Assembly: GCA_965223435.1 (NCBI GenBank) | Contig: CBDCWQ010000023.1 | Location: 62,001-126,000, forward strand | Length of the DNA: 64,000 nt | Direction of reading: 5' to 3' | Source: CBDCWQ01 sp965223435 | GTDB taxonomy: Bacteria; Myxococcota; Kuafuiibacteriia; Kuafuiibacteriales; Kuafuiibacteriaceae | Part shown: one piece after another, positions 8,941 through 17,021 of the stretch | Layout of the letters: each line of letters starts with the position of its first letter | Numbering within the stretch: the stretch's first letter is position 1 | The notes under the pieces: model-generated | The model's input: only the letters and a program-made list of their open reading frames with translations | Databases searched by the model: none | Told to the model about the DNA's origin: nothing | Made by a program: the position numbers and the translations under genes

Positions 8941-9528
8941 CTCCATAGGGTCTATCTTGATGCCATCGATGCTCTGGGTGATCTTCCTTCCATGTCTGCC
9001 ATGGAGCCTCGCCACATTCGGATGCCCCGCAATCTGGTCCCCGCTTATCAGCGGTCCCACGTTGTGGTTGCAAGAATCGTGTCGGCCAAAATTGCCCACG
9101 AAGTCGGGTGAAGCAAAAGAAACAATATGCGGAGGGTGGTCATACAAACCGCCGACCCAACCCATCAAACCCTGCCGTTCGTTCTCGTCCAAAGACGACC
9201 AGTCGAAGATAGCCTGGCCCGAAAAATGAGGCACTGCGAGACGAATGGTGGACTCACTGACGTCTTCAAACTCGATATAGGGGTCACGGGTATCGTCTAT
9301 TAGAATAGAAGCCACCCGCGTCTCATCAGGTTGTCCTGCCAATAAATGCGTTGGCACAGTTAACCGCAGAGGTTCTCCAAACAGCATGGATGGCTCCATT
9401 CGAATCAGCCCAATGAGACCCTCTTGGAAGACCAGATGGCCGATGTTCTCCTGAGTTTCGATGCGCGATCGAGGCGCATTGGGACGAACAGCAAGAGCTG
9501 GGCCAAGCCCAACCGGCTCGTAAGCATC
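8938..9528 (-). pseudogene. C-terminal fragment of a surface protein (ZU5-like beta domain)
   Basis: The ATG ORF spans 9399-8938 (153 codons), but the same frame is open and protein-like back to a TAG near 9530 (GPALAVRPNAPRSRIE, FGEPLRLTVPTHLLAG). The motif order 'FGEPLRLTVP ... ESTIRLAVPHFSGQAIF' resembles the end of ZU5/Ig-like domains in bacterial surface proteins. No start signal or signal peptide is present, and both ends abut mobile or foreign scraps, so this is probably a remnant. Confidence 0.4.
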
Positions 9529-9589
9529 CTAAGTCACCACCCTGTTGATGCCGGTCAAAGGAGAAAGTTGCCTCAGATGCACCGGAATT

Positions 9590-9706
9590 GTTGCGGTGGT
9601 CACCCACCCACGTGCTAAGCACTGGGCAGCCAAGGTAGAAAATCGGCTCCGCGAAGAACAGAGAAAGCTAGACCTGACGATCAACGAAGAAAAGAGCAAG
9701 AATGTG
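9590..9706 (+). pseudogene. Fragment of a group II intron reverse transcriptase
   Basis: About 37 codons read VVTHPRAKHW, VENRLREEQRKLDL and TINEEKSKNV. This is the segment just after the YADD active site in group II intron-encoded reverse transcriptases, where 'L..KL.LTLNEEKTK' is typical. YADD itself is not preserved (GIVAV at that place), and no further RT, maturase or intron sequence is seen. It is a relic only. Confidence 0.5.
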
Positions 9707-9719
9707 CCATGTTTGGGCT

Positions 9720-9951
9720 CAGCCGCGTTTGCTGTCGTGATTTGAAAACCGTAGCTGCCGGGGGGATTGACCGGAGGGTGATGTGAGACCGTCGAGACTC
9801 CGGTCTCACCAGGAACAAGCTTAGGTGAGTTTGGTGACACCGAGTGCGACCAACTGTTTGGCACGCTCGCACTCAATCCGAATGTTGCCGGGGCGCACCC
9901 TGTTCGGTCGGTGTTGGTCACCGCAACCGTGTAGCCAGTCCATCTAGCCAA
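9720..9951 (-). pseudogene. Fragment of a NEW3/Ig-like secreted-enzyme domain
   Basis: Residues 1-73 of the 9951-9529 frame read YTVAVTNTDRTGCAPATFGL, SHSVSPNSPKLVPGETG and GSYGFQITTANA. These are characteristic of the NEW3-type Ig domain C-terminal to secreted peptidases and glycosidases. The homology stops at about 9732, where sequence antisense to the reverse-transcriptase scrap begins. There is no signal peptide and no catalytic domain. Confidence 0.5.
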
Positions 9952-9990
9952 AGATGCGTGGGGAGACCTTGCTGAGTCAATACACTACGA

Positions 9991-12900
9991 CTACGGGAGC
10001 TTGTAGAGTCTCAGGTCAAAGTTATTTCGCCACCGTAGGCCAACCTGCAGCGTTTCGGGGTCAAACATCACGTTTTGGGGGTCTTTCTCGGAGCGCCCGA
10101 TAAATCGGGGCGGTGCCCATTGGCCTTGGCTAAATAGACTGAAGTGGACATCTCGGTAGTCCGTACGTCTGGATAGGTCGATTTGATTGTAAATCACATA
10201 GTAATCTCCATCCTTGACACCAATACCCCGAAGTCCATGCACGCGTTCGGTCTTTTGAGGAAGCAACGTGAAGTCTTTGTTTCCATCTGCGTGAACATTG
10301 ACCAACGAGATGTACGCCCATTTGAAGATTTTCCCCATCAAGACGATTTTACGATTCTGGTTTTGATAACCGAGTAGGATCGTTTGGGTATTAGGATCAG
10401 GTACCGCATACAGCGTTGGAATTTCTCCCTCTGGACCGTGGCCGCCATGCTTGTCCGCAAGCAAAAACTCGTTATCGAGCCAATCAAAACGCAATCCATC
10501 GTTTGTTTCTGTAAAGTGGAGTGCCGATATATTCTCAGCGCTGTCGGGTTTGGAGAATACCCAAAGGCTTCCGTCTTTGGGGTGTTGTTGTAGAACAAGA
10601 CTGTTCAAGTGGAACCGGTAACTCTCAATTCGAATCGGGGGCAAATCAACCCAAACGCCGGTAGGGCTTCGATAAACCATATGAAGATCGGCCCAAAAAG
10701 CATCTTCTGCAAACGCATCATCTTTGTGGCGGTACCAAGCCGCCACAAGTGCACCGCTCTTCAGTTGTATGATATCTTTGGCTTCGGTCCTATCTCCGCC
10801 ATGCGACCGCGAGAAAACCAGCTCCGCGGTGTCAGGTATGGGAGATCCCGACAGTCGGTACTGGCGAATGTTCGCTGGGGCACCTGGGCCAAAAGCCGCG
10901 GGCTGAGCGCCCGAAAACAGCCACAATTCGTTTCGGCTGGTCAAGATATACCGAGCCTTCGCGATCCGATCCTCTCCACCAATGCCCGGCAAGTGAATAT
11001 GTGCATCATCGCCACTGTTGTTTTTCAAGTAGAGATACTTCTTGTCTTCGGATGTGCCCCAGTCGACGTACACTAACCCGGTTAGGTCTTCAAACGTCGT
11101 CATCCGGTTGTCGGCATCACTGGAGCTGCTGGCTGGTCCGAGGGAAAGGGTGAATTCGTTACTCACAAGATGTCCGACATAAGGTGCCCGATAGTTGGGC
11201 GCGACATTCACCGTGAACGTATTTGCGGCGGAGGTCGTCTCGTTTCCCGCTTTGTCGCGTACCGTCGCATATACGGTATGTGTCCCATTCTTGGTGAAAT
11301 CAATGGGCCAGGCTTCCCCCCATGGTATCGATTCCTTTCCGTCATCAACATAAAACCTTACGCTGTCGATGGAGACGTTGTCATCAAGGTCCGCTTCAAA
11401 CTCGATGTATGGGACAGTATCGGAAAAGAACGATTCGTCGATAACGGCTTGATCAGCCGGGTACCGCATCTGAACAGTGGGGGGAACAGTGTCGTCGTTT
11501 GCATCGATAGCCACCGAGAACAATATGGGTTTTGAGTCCGAATAGTTTCCCGCCCCATCAAAAACTCGGGCGACCAATTCATGCACGCCATTTTGCGATG
11601 CGTCGAATGTTAGAGACGTCGATACAAGCTGTCCGTCCAGATAGAGCTCCTCGTTTTCAACCCCGATGTTGTCATCGGACCCAATTTGAACTGTTATGGT
11701 TGCAGGCCGCGTAAAGATCGCGCCCTGCTCGATATTGTTAATCGACGCCACTGGGGGCTCATCGTCCGGTCCACCGATATTGATCTCGATCTTGGACTCA
11801 AAAAGAGCAACATTGCCCGCTTCGTCATACACTTTGAGCCCGATAACGTGCTCACCGTTATCAGACGCATCGTAGGGAATGTAGAAATTCTTCAGGTTGT
11901 CGTATCGTGGCAAAAATGAAGTGGATGAGTCAATCAGCGCTCCATCTTTGTATAGTTCCACTTTGCCAAGCTTTACATTATCGTACGGATAGAGCTTTAC
12001 AGAAATCTTTCCGGCCTCGGTGAAGAGCGTCCCATCCTTAGGCTGCTTCACATTGGGCTCTGGCGGCGTGTTGTCGATATCCGCATCGATAGACACTCGG
12101 TAACTTGCGCTTGAGGATGCGGTATTGCCCGCCTCATCCACCGCCACGACGGTCCATGTATGAACACCATTTTGCGCTTGGCTGGCCAACCACTCATGAG
12201 CAAAAGGATATTCAACATCGGTGGCCACGTGAACATCGTTATGATAGAATTGAACCTCCCGGACACCAGCATTGATGGACTTCTCGGGCGCCGAATTGTC
12301 GTAGGCGTAGGTATGAATTTTGATTCTTCCGTAGGTCTGGATTTCTTGGCCACTCACGGGACTGCTGATGTAGATCGCTGGAGGAAGCTTGTCTTCCCCG
12401 GTCGGGTTGTCGATAGCTACTGTAACGGATACGTCATCTGACATCGCGCGATGACCGGCTTTATCATAAGCGCGCGCCGACCATACGTGGGTACCGTTGT
12501 GGGCGGCATCAAAATGCCATGGAAAAGTATAAGCGCTGCTGGCGGAGGTGCCCACCAAGATGTCGTTTCGATAGAGCTCAATCTTCGTCACACCGATGTT
12601 GTCTGATGCGTTTACCGAAATAGAAACAGTCTGGCTTTCATTGAACGTAATGCCCGATATCGGACTGAGAATGCTCACCGACGGCGGTGCGGTGTCGATT
12701 TCGATGGCGACCTTGACCGTGATGCTAGGAGAAACGCCACGGTTTCCGGCGACATCAATGGCTTCGGCTCGTAGTCGGTGAGCGCCATTGGCGCTGGAAC
12801 CGAAGCGCCAAGAAGCTTCGAAGGGCGCCACTGTGTCGGTAAAAACAAGGATGTCGTCCAAGAAGAAGGCAACCTCACGGATTCCGACCTCATCGGTGGC

Positions 12901-13416
12901 CGAAGCGCGTAGGGCAATGGTCGCAGGTTCGGTGAGAGTTATATCGCTGGACGGACTCGTCATCAACACGGTGGGTGGCGTTGTATCGGACGAATCAATC
13001 ACATGGGTTTGGCAGGTAGCGAGCCGGGTCTCTTTTTTCGGTTGCACGTGGGTAATATGGACCGTCACGGGGCCGAGGTTTTGCAAGGTCTGAGCTCCAG
13101 CTTCATGCAGGTGACCGCTTCGATCGGCCTGGGTTGTCCAAGAGAAGGCTTGCCCGGCCGCCTGCACGTCGACCCGCACGTCTCGGTATCGCCCAAGTCC
13201 TGCGGCCCGTAGGGTCCATGCCTGCTTCCGCACGAGCGGATTAGGCTCCGCATGGCACTCTGCTTTGACCCGCCGCAGAGTGTCGGTCTGGACATCAGCA
13301 CCGCTGGCATTGGTTTCGATGTGACTGTCAAGATTGCACCCACTGCCGAGGATGAGACTCAAGAACATGCTTATCCCGAAAGTTTTCCTGCGAATGACGG
13401 TAAAGGTCTTGTTCAT
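9991..13416 (-). CDS. Large lipoprotein with Ig-like repeats and C-terminal propeller-like domain
   Basis: Starting at the ATG at 13416 gives 1141 residues with signal peptide RRKTFGISMFLSLILGSGC; the GSGC lipobox is good. Six to seven Ig-like repeats of 90-95 residues follow, each opening 'TTPPTV.M.SP' or 'DDTVPPT', with 'A.D.VGI..V.FY.DD' and ending 'NG.H...A.A.D.AGN' (Big_7/cadherin-like style). The last 400 residues contain many YxSPTGVW, LYAVPDPNTQT and RWRNNFDLRLYKLP-type strands, resembling a sialidase-like beta-propeller without a recognisable active site. Such proteins commonly act as extended surface adhesins or glycan-binding proteins. It lies divergent from the LRR lipoprotein gene. 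Confidence 0.85.
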   Translation of the reverse strand: MNKTFTVIRRKTFGISMFLSLILGSGCNLDSHIETNASGADVQTDTLRRVKAECHAEPNPLVRKQAWTLRAAGLGRYRDVRVDVQAAGQAFSWTTQADRSGHLHEAGAQTLQNLGPVTVHITHVQPKKETRLATCQTHVIDSSDTTPPTVLMTSPSSDITLTEPATIALRASATDEVGIREVAFFLDDILVFTDTVAPFEASWRFGSSANGAHRLRAEAIDVAGNRGVSPSITVKVAIEIDTAPPSVSILSPISGITFNESQTVSISVNASDNIGVTKIELYRNDILVGTSASSAYTFPWHFDAAHNGTHVWSARAYDKAGHRAMSDDVSVTVAIDNPTGEDKLPPAIYISSPVSGQEIQTYGRIKIHTYAYDNSAPEKSINAGVREVQFYHNDVHVATDVEYPFAHEWLASQAQNGVHTWTVVAVDEAGNTASSSASYRVSIDADIDNTPPEPNVKQPKDGTLFTEAGKISVKLYPYDNVKLGKVELYKDGALIDSSTSFLPRYDNLKNFYIPYDASDNGEHVIGLKVYDEAGNVALFESKIEINIGGPDDEPPVASINNIEQGAIFTRPATITVQIGSDDNIGVENEELYLDGQLVSTSLTFDASQNGVHELVARVFDGAGNYSDSKPILFSVAIDANDDTVPPTVQMRYPADQAVIDESFFSDTVPYIEFEADLDDNVSIDSVRFYVDDGKESIPWGEAWPIDFTKNGTHTVYATVRDKAGNETTSAANTFTVNVAPNYRAPYVGHLVSNEFTLSLGPASSSSDADNRMTTFEDLTGLVYVDWGTSEDKKYLYLKNNSGDDAHIHLPGIGGEDRIAKARYILTSRNELWLFSGAQPAAFGPGAPANIRQYRLSGSPIPDTAELVFSRSHGGDRTEAKDIIQLKSGALVAAWYRHKDDAFAEDAFWADLHMVYRSPTGVWVDLPPIRIESYRFHLNSLVLQQHPKDGSLWVFSKPDSAENISALHFTETNDGLRFDWLDNEFLLADKHGGHGPEGEIPTLYAVPDPNTQTILLGYQNQNRKIVLMGKIFKWAYISLVNVHADGNKDFTLLPQKTERVHGLRGIGVKDGDYYVIYNQIDLSRRTDYRDVHFSLFSQGQWAPPRFIGRSEKDPQNVMFDPETLQVGLRWRNNFDLRLYKLP

Positions 13417-13473
13417 CACAAGAACCACCAGCAAAATTTGGGCCAACCCATCGTGCCGAACTGAGATGAGCAT

Positions 13474-14220
13474 TTGGGTGGCATCCCAAGACGTTTTTCA
13501 CGCTAGATCGCGCCGCAAAAGGGAGGCGCATCAATCGCGCGACGTACCCCTTTTTGATGCGCACCGAGGGGAGAAGACACCACTAGCTGCGAACCAGGGC
13601 GAACAGGTGGCCGAGCCTCAGACGGAAGCGCTCTGCGTATTTAGGTCTACGTGATCGCCTTGATCGCTGGTCGTGATCGCTTCGCTCGGTGTACGTGATG
13701 GGCGCACAGCGGCGCCGGATAGCCTGCCCTGGGATGCCTAGCCGTAGGCGATAGGCGAGTGACGCCCAGCGCGGTGCAACGGGAACTCGATGAGGTCGCG
13801 TGCCGTGCCGAGATGTCAAGGTGCCAAGGCACAGTGAGAGATCATGCGAGAACCTATATGGCGGGAGGTGCCAACAAAGGGGCGATTTCAAATGGCGGTG
13901 AGAGGACCCACTGCCTCACCGGAGCCTCCGGAAGTACGTTTGTCATAACAGTCCATTCGATCGATTTGCCATGGCCGGTGCTTGGGATCCGGACCGCAAT
14001 GCTGCGGTGCCCGAAAGAGCGTTTCTCATGCCTAAGCCCCATCCGTTTTACGTGGGGCTGGACGAAACCGATCCGTTTCAACGATGGATGGGTGATCTCC
14101 TGCGTAAGGCCGGCGAGAACCAAGGTCGTGTCGTTTAAGGCTACAATGGCGGCAACAACACATGCACGTACGAGCGCTTTGCTCTTCGCAAATTGGCTGA
14201 TTTATTCTATATTTTTCCAG
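13474..14220. other. Divergent intergenic region between two lipoprotein genes
   Basis: The region must carry promoters for both neighbours. It holds a strong inverted repeat GCGCATCA (13526-13533) / TGATGCGC (13555-13562). The plus-strand frame of the LRR protein is open through it, but the translation before 14146 is not protein-like. From 13600 to 13900 I recognise nothing. A short protein-like frame at 13971-14138 is listed separately. Confidence 0.5.
13971..14138 (+). CDS. Possible small ORF or gene remnant (55 codons)
   Basis: The reading frame begins ATG at 13971 (MAGAWDPDRNAAVPERAF) and ends with QRWMGDLLRKAGENQGRVV. Its amino-acid composition looks like real protein, and the frame is open upstream of the ATG (SPFDRF). 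It lacks a convincing ribosome-binding site and may be the 3' scrap of a larger gene. Confidence 0.25.
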   Translation: MAGAWDPDRNAAVPERAFLMPKPHPFYVGLDETDPFQRWMGDLLRKAGENQGRVV

Positions 14221-16815
14221 ATGTGGGAAATATCTCAATTCCGTACGGCCCAGATTGCTCTCGCTGGAATCACAATCTTGATAGGCGGATGCCAGTCTGG
14301 GAATGAAGAAAATCCTGGAGACGAAGAATTTCGAGAGGCTGTTGAGCTTCGCGGTGTTGGCTTTGACGCGCGAGGGGGCACTTCTAAAGGTGCAACAGCG
14401 TTTGTCGTCGGGTCGGATGACATGTTGTCGTTGGTTGAAAAATGGGATTTTTCTAGCGGGTCGCTTCAGGGCTGGGAAGTCATTGATTCACGTATTCCCA
14501 GTGTGACCTGGCAGATCGATAGTGACCGCGGCAATGCGCTCGGTACGCAAAGTTTGTATTTTGGGAATCTTGATGCGCGGAACTATAACGAAGGGCATGT
14601 CTTTGCAACGTTGCGAAGTCCGCAGGTCCAAGTCCCTTCAAAAGGTCCCTCTTTCTTTGACATCGAAGCTTATGTTGATTGCGAGCGCTTTCCACAGTGG
14701 GTCAATTACGACAACCTTGATCTATATGTCATTTCAAACACCACAACTCGCAAGTGGCGGCAGCGTTTGGAACCTGATCTTGGCAACACGGAAGGGAGAT
14801 TTGTTAGGTTCCGATCCGGAGACCTTGATGATTTTGCGGGTCAGGAGGTCCGTTTCGAACTCCGGTTTGACTCCGTTGATCATCTCTTCAATGCGCATGA
14901 GGGCGTCTATATTGCCTGGGCAGGTTTAACTTTTGACGATGGAGACGGCGTGGGTTTGGAAGATAACTGTCCGCTTGTTGCGGACCTAGACCAAACCGAC
15001 ACGGATGGTGATGGAAAAGGTGACCCATGTGATAAGGTCGACTGTACAGAGGCCATTCCTTGCGATCACAAGTCTACTGTCGCTAAAAGCGGAAAGGATC
15101 TGCTCCTCCTTCGTAACTGCTCGTCCTTGGATGGCAGTTTGCATATTCGATACGTTTATCCCGAGCCGAACCTAGGAGGTCTCGAGTGCCTCCAGTCTGT
15201 CAGATATTTAGAGATAGGAAGCAATGTGATGAGCCTCGACGGGCTCGATGGCCTCAGATCTATCGAATTCTTACAGATCAGGAGGAATCATTCCCTAACC
15301 AACCTCCACGGACTGAAAAATGTCACGTTCATTGGAGGGATGTCGATCTACGAGAATCATTCCTTGACGAGTCTAGATGGGCTCCAGAACCAGACATCGT
15401 TTGGCCAGCTAGAAATCAGGGAGAACGATGCCCTGGAAAGTCTTGACGGACTAGAAAACGTTGCATCCGTATCGAGTAGCTTGAACATCCGGGATAATGG
15501 GGTTCTTGCGAGCGTTGACGGACTCGTGAGTCTCATATCCGTTGGAGGAGATGTCCACGAAGAGGGTTTGATTATCAACAATAACCCTTCTCTAGGCGAT
15601 CTCGGCGGACTCAAGAACCTCATGTCCGTTAGTGGAAGTCTTGAGATCTTAGCGAACGACGCCTTGGTTGGCTTAAATGGATTGCAGAATTTGACCGAGG
15701 TTGGAGAGTTACGCATCTCGGGAAATGGTGGTCTCGCAGACCTTGATGGACTCGAAAATCTTACGACAATTCGTGGGGATTTGCTGGTCCTGCTTAACGA
15801 TGTCCTCACGAGCCTCCGTGGACTTGAGAACGTCAAATTCGTGGAGGGGTTGCGTATTTTTAAAAACCCCTTGCTCGCAAATCTAAGTGGTCTCGAGGGA
15901 ATCTCATCCGCAGCATGGGTTACTGTTCGGGAAAACGACGCGCTCATGAGCGTCAGCGGCCTCGAAGGTCTCACAGCAGTAGAGGGGGATCTGTCGATCG
16001 AAGCAAATCGGGGTTTGCGAAGTCTTAGCGATTTCCAGAATCTCCGGTCCGTGGGAAAGAAGTTGAGCATTCGTGGAAACGATATGCTGACAAGTTTCAG
16101 TGGACTTGAAAACGTCTCATCTGCCCTCGAGGGTTTGACTATTGCAGAAAATGACCAACTGGCGAGTCTTACGGGACTCGAGAACGTTCCTTCCGTGGCG
16201 GGTGGGCTGCAAATTTTGTCAAACAGCGTTATCAAAAATCTCAATGGACTTAATGGCCTAAGATCTGCTGGGGTGTTGTCTGTTATAAGAAATGATTTTC
16301 TGGAGAGTCTATCCGGGCTTGAAAATCTTACGTTTATAGACCAGCTCCATATGAACGACAACGACGCTTTGACCAGCATTGCTGCCCTCAGAGGCATCAC
16401 ATCCATCGGGCGGGTGTATATTCAAAGCAATGACGCCCTGATGAGTCTATCCGGACTCGAGAATGTGACAGCCATCGGGGGGGAGGTCACTCTTTGGGGC
16501 AACAGCAGCCTGACCCACCTCAACGAACTCAAGAATATCACCACTGTCGACGGAATGCTAAGAGTCTGGTCGAGTGCTCTTGTTGACTTGTCGGGGTTGA
16601 GTCATGTCACGTCCATTGGCGGGGATTTGGACATCTCGCATACCAGCGCGTTGATGAGTCTTGGCGGCCTAGCCAGTCTCAAATCCATCGGTGGAAAAGT
16701 GAAATTCGTGAGCAACAAACATCTTTCGAGTTGCGAAGTAGAAGCTTTCATGACGCGTTTCCCCGACAAGGTTTGTGAGTGTTCAGCGAACAGCGGAAAT
16801 GGGGTCTGCGACTGA
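14221..16815 (+). CDS. Leucine-rich-repeat lipoprotein with N-terminal jelly-roll and calcium-binding repeat
   Basis: I chose the ATG at 14221 because it starts directly before a lipoprotein signal (AQIALAGITILIGGC); the ATG at 14146 is an alternative. The product has 864 residues. Residues 60-240 form a probable jelly-roll (WDFSSGSLQGWEVIDS... LYFGNLDARNY). About 240-275 is a thrombospondin type-3-like calcium loop (DNCPLVADLDQTDTDGDGKG). Residues 280-840 hold more than 20 leucine-rich repeats of about 23 residues with consensus 'L.SL.GLENLT.IGG.L.I..NDAL', like the receptor-L/SDS22-like repeats of marine and social bacteria. It ends in a short Cys-rich cap (SSCEVEAF...CECSANSGNGVC). Likely role: surface recognition or adhesion. 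Confidence 0.9.
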   Translation: MWEISQFRTAQIALAGITILIGGCQSGNEENPGDEEFREAVELRGVGFDARGGTSKGATAFVVGSDDMLSLVEKWDFSSGSLQGWEVIDSRIPSVTWQIDSDRGNALGTQSLYFGNLDARNYNEGHVFATLRSPQVQVPSKGPSFFDIEAYVDCERFPQWVNYDNLDLYVISNTTTRKWRQRLEPDLGNTEGRFVRFRSGDLDDFAGQEVRFELRFDSVDHLFNAHEGVYIAWAGLTFDDGDGVGLEDNCPLVADLDQTDTDGDGKGDPCDKVDCTEAIPCDHKSTVAKSGKDLLLLRNCSSLDGSLHIRYVYPEPNLGGLECLQSVRYLEIGSNVMSLDGLDGLRSIEFLQIRRNHSLTNLHGLKNVTFIGGMSIYENHSLTSLDGLQNQTSFGQLEIRENDALESLDGLENVASVSSSLNIRDNGVLASVDGLVSLISVGGDVHEEGLIINNNPSLGDLGGLKNLMSVSGSLEILANDALVGLNGLQNLTEVGELRISGNGGLADLDGLENLTTIRGDLLVLLNDVLTSLRGLENVKFVEGLRIFKNPLLANLSGLEGISSAAWVTVRENDALMSVSGLEGLTAVEGDLSIEANRGLRSLSDFQNLRSVGKKLSIRGNDMLTSFSGLENVSSALEGLTIAENDQLASLTGLENVPSVAGGLQILSNSVIKNLNGLNGLRSAGVLSVIRNDFLESLSGLENLTFIDQLHMNDNDALTSIAALRGITSIGRVYIQSNDALMSLSGLENVTAIGGEVTLWGNSSLTHLNELKNITTVDGMLRVWSSALVDLSGLSHVTSIGGDLDISHTSALMSLGGLASLKSIGGKVKFVSNKHLSSCEVEAFMTRFPDKVCECSANSGNGVCD

Positions 16816-16844
16816 ACAGCGACGCTGGATAGCCCTGTTCGCGG

Positions 16845-17003
16845 CACTCTCAAACTGCACGGGATAGAACAAAGCATGAGTCGAAGGGGGAATTGCTGGG
16901 ATAACGCCCCGGTGGAGAGCTTCTTCGATTCGCTGATGACTGTACCAGACAAACTCTGGGACAGTCATCAGCGAGCAAAATCAGCCCTATTTGAATAGAT
17001 CGA
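16845..17003 (+). pseudogene. Fragment of an IS3-family transposase (OrfB end)
   Basis: The frame reads LHGIEQSMSRRGNCWDNAPV followed by ESFFDSLMT and AKSALFE, then TAG. This is the conserved segment around the last catalytic Glu of IS3-family OrfB ('SMSRKGNCYDNA..ESF'). The rest of the element is absent. It lies between the convergent ends of the LRR lipoprotein and giant protein A. Confidence 0.8.
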
Positions 17004-17021
17004 GATTTTTCTGTAGCAAGC

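Noticed and set aside
8938..9399. Idea that this ORF is a lipase
   Set aside because: There is no GxSxG motif or catalytic pattern; the beta-rich VPHFSGQAIF style fits a surface-domain fragment better.
13583..13891. 102-codon minus-strand ORF and the GC-rich tract around it
   Set aside because: Arg/Pro-rich translation in several frames at once, no family likeness; I considered a transposase scrap but found no motif.
13759..14220. N-terminal extension of the LRR lipoprotein to the GTG at 13759
   Set aside because: The extra 154 residues are not protein-like and would bury the lipoprotein signal; starts at 14221 or 14146 are better.
15357..16406. 349-codon minus-strand ORF
   Set aside because: It is antisense to the LRR array. 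Its length results from the periodic LRR codons, and the translation is Ser/Arg/Leu-rich with no start signal.
15200..16700. Regularly spaced DNA similarity resembling a CRISPR array
   Set aside because: The period of about 69 bases follows the 23-residue LRRs, copies diverge at codon third positions, and there are no unique spacers.
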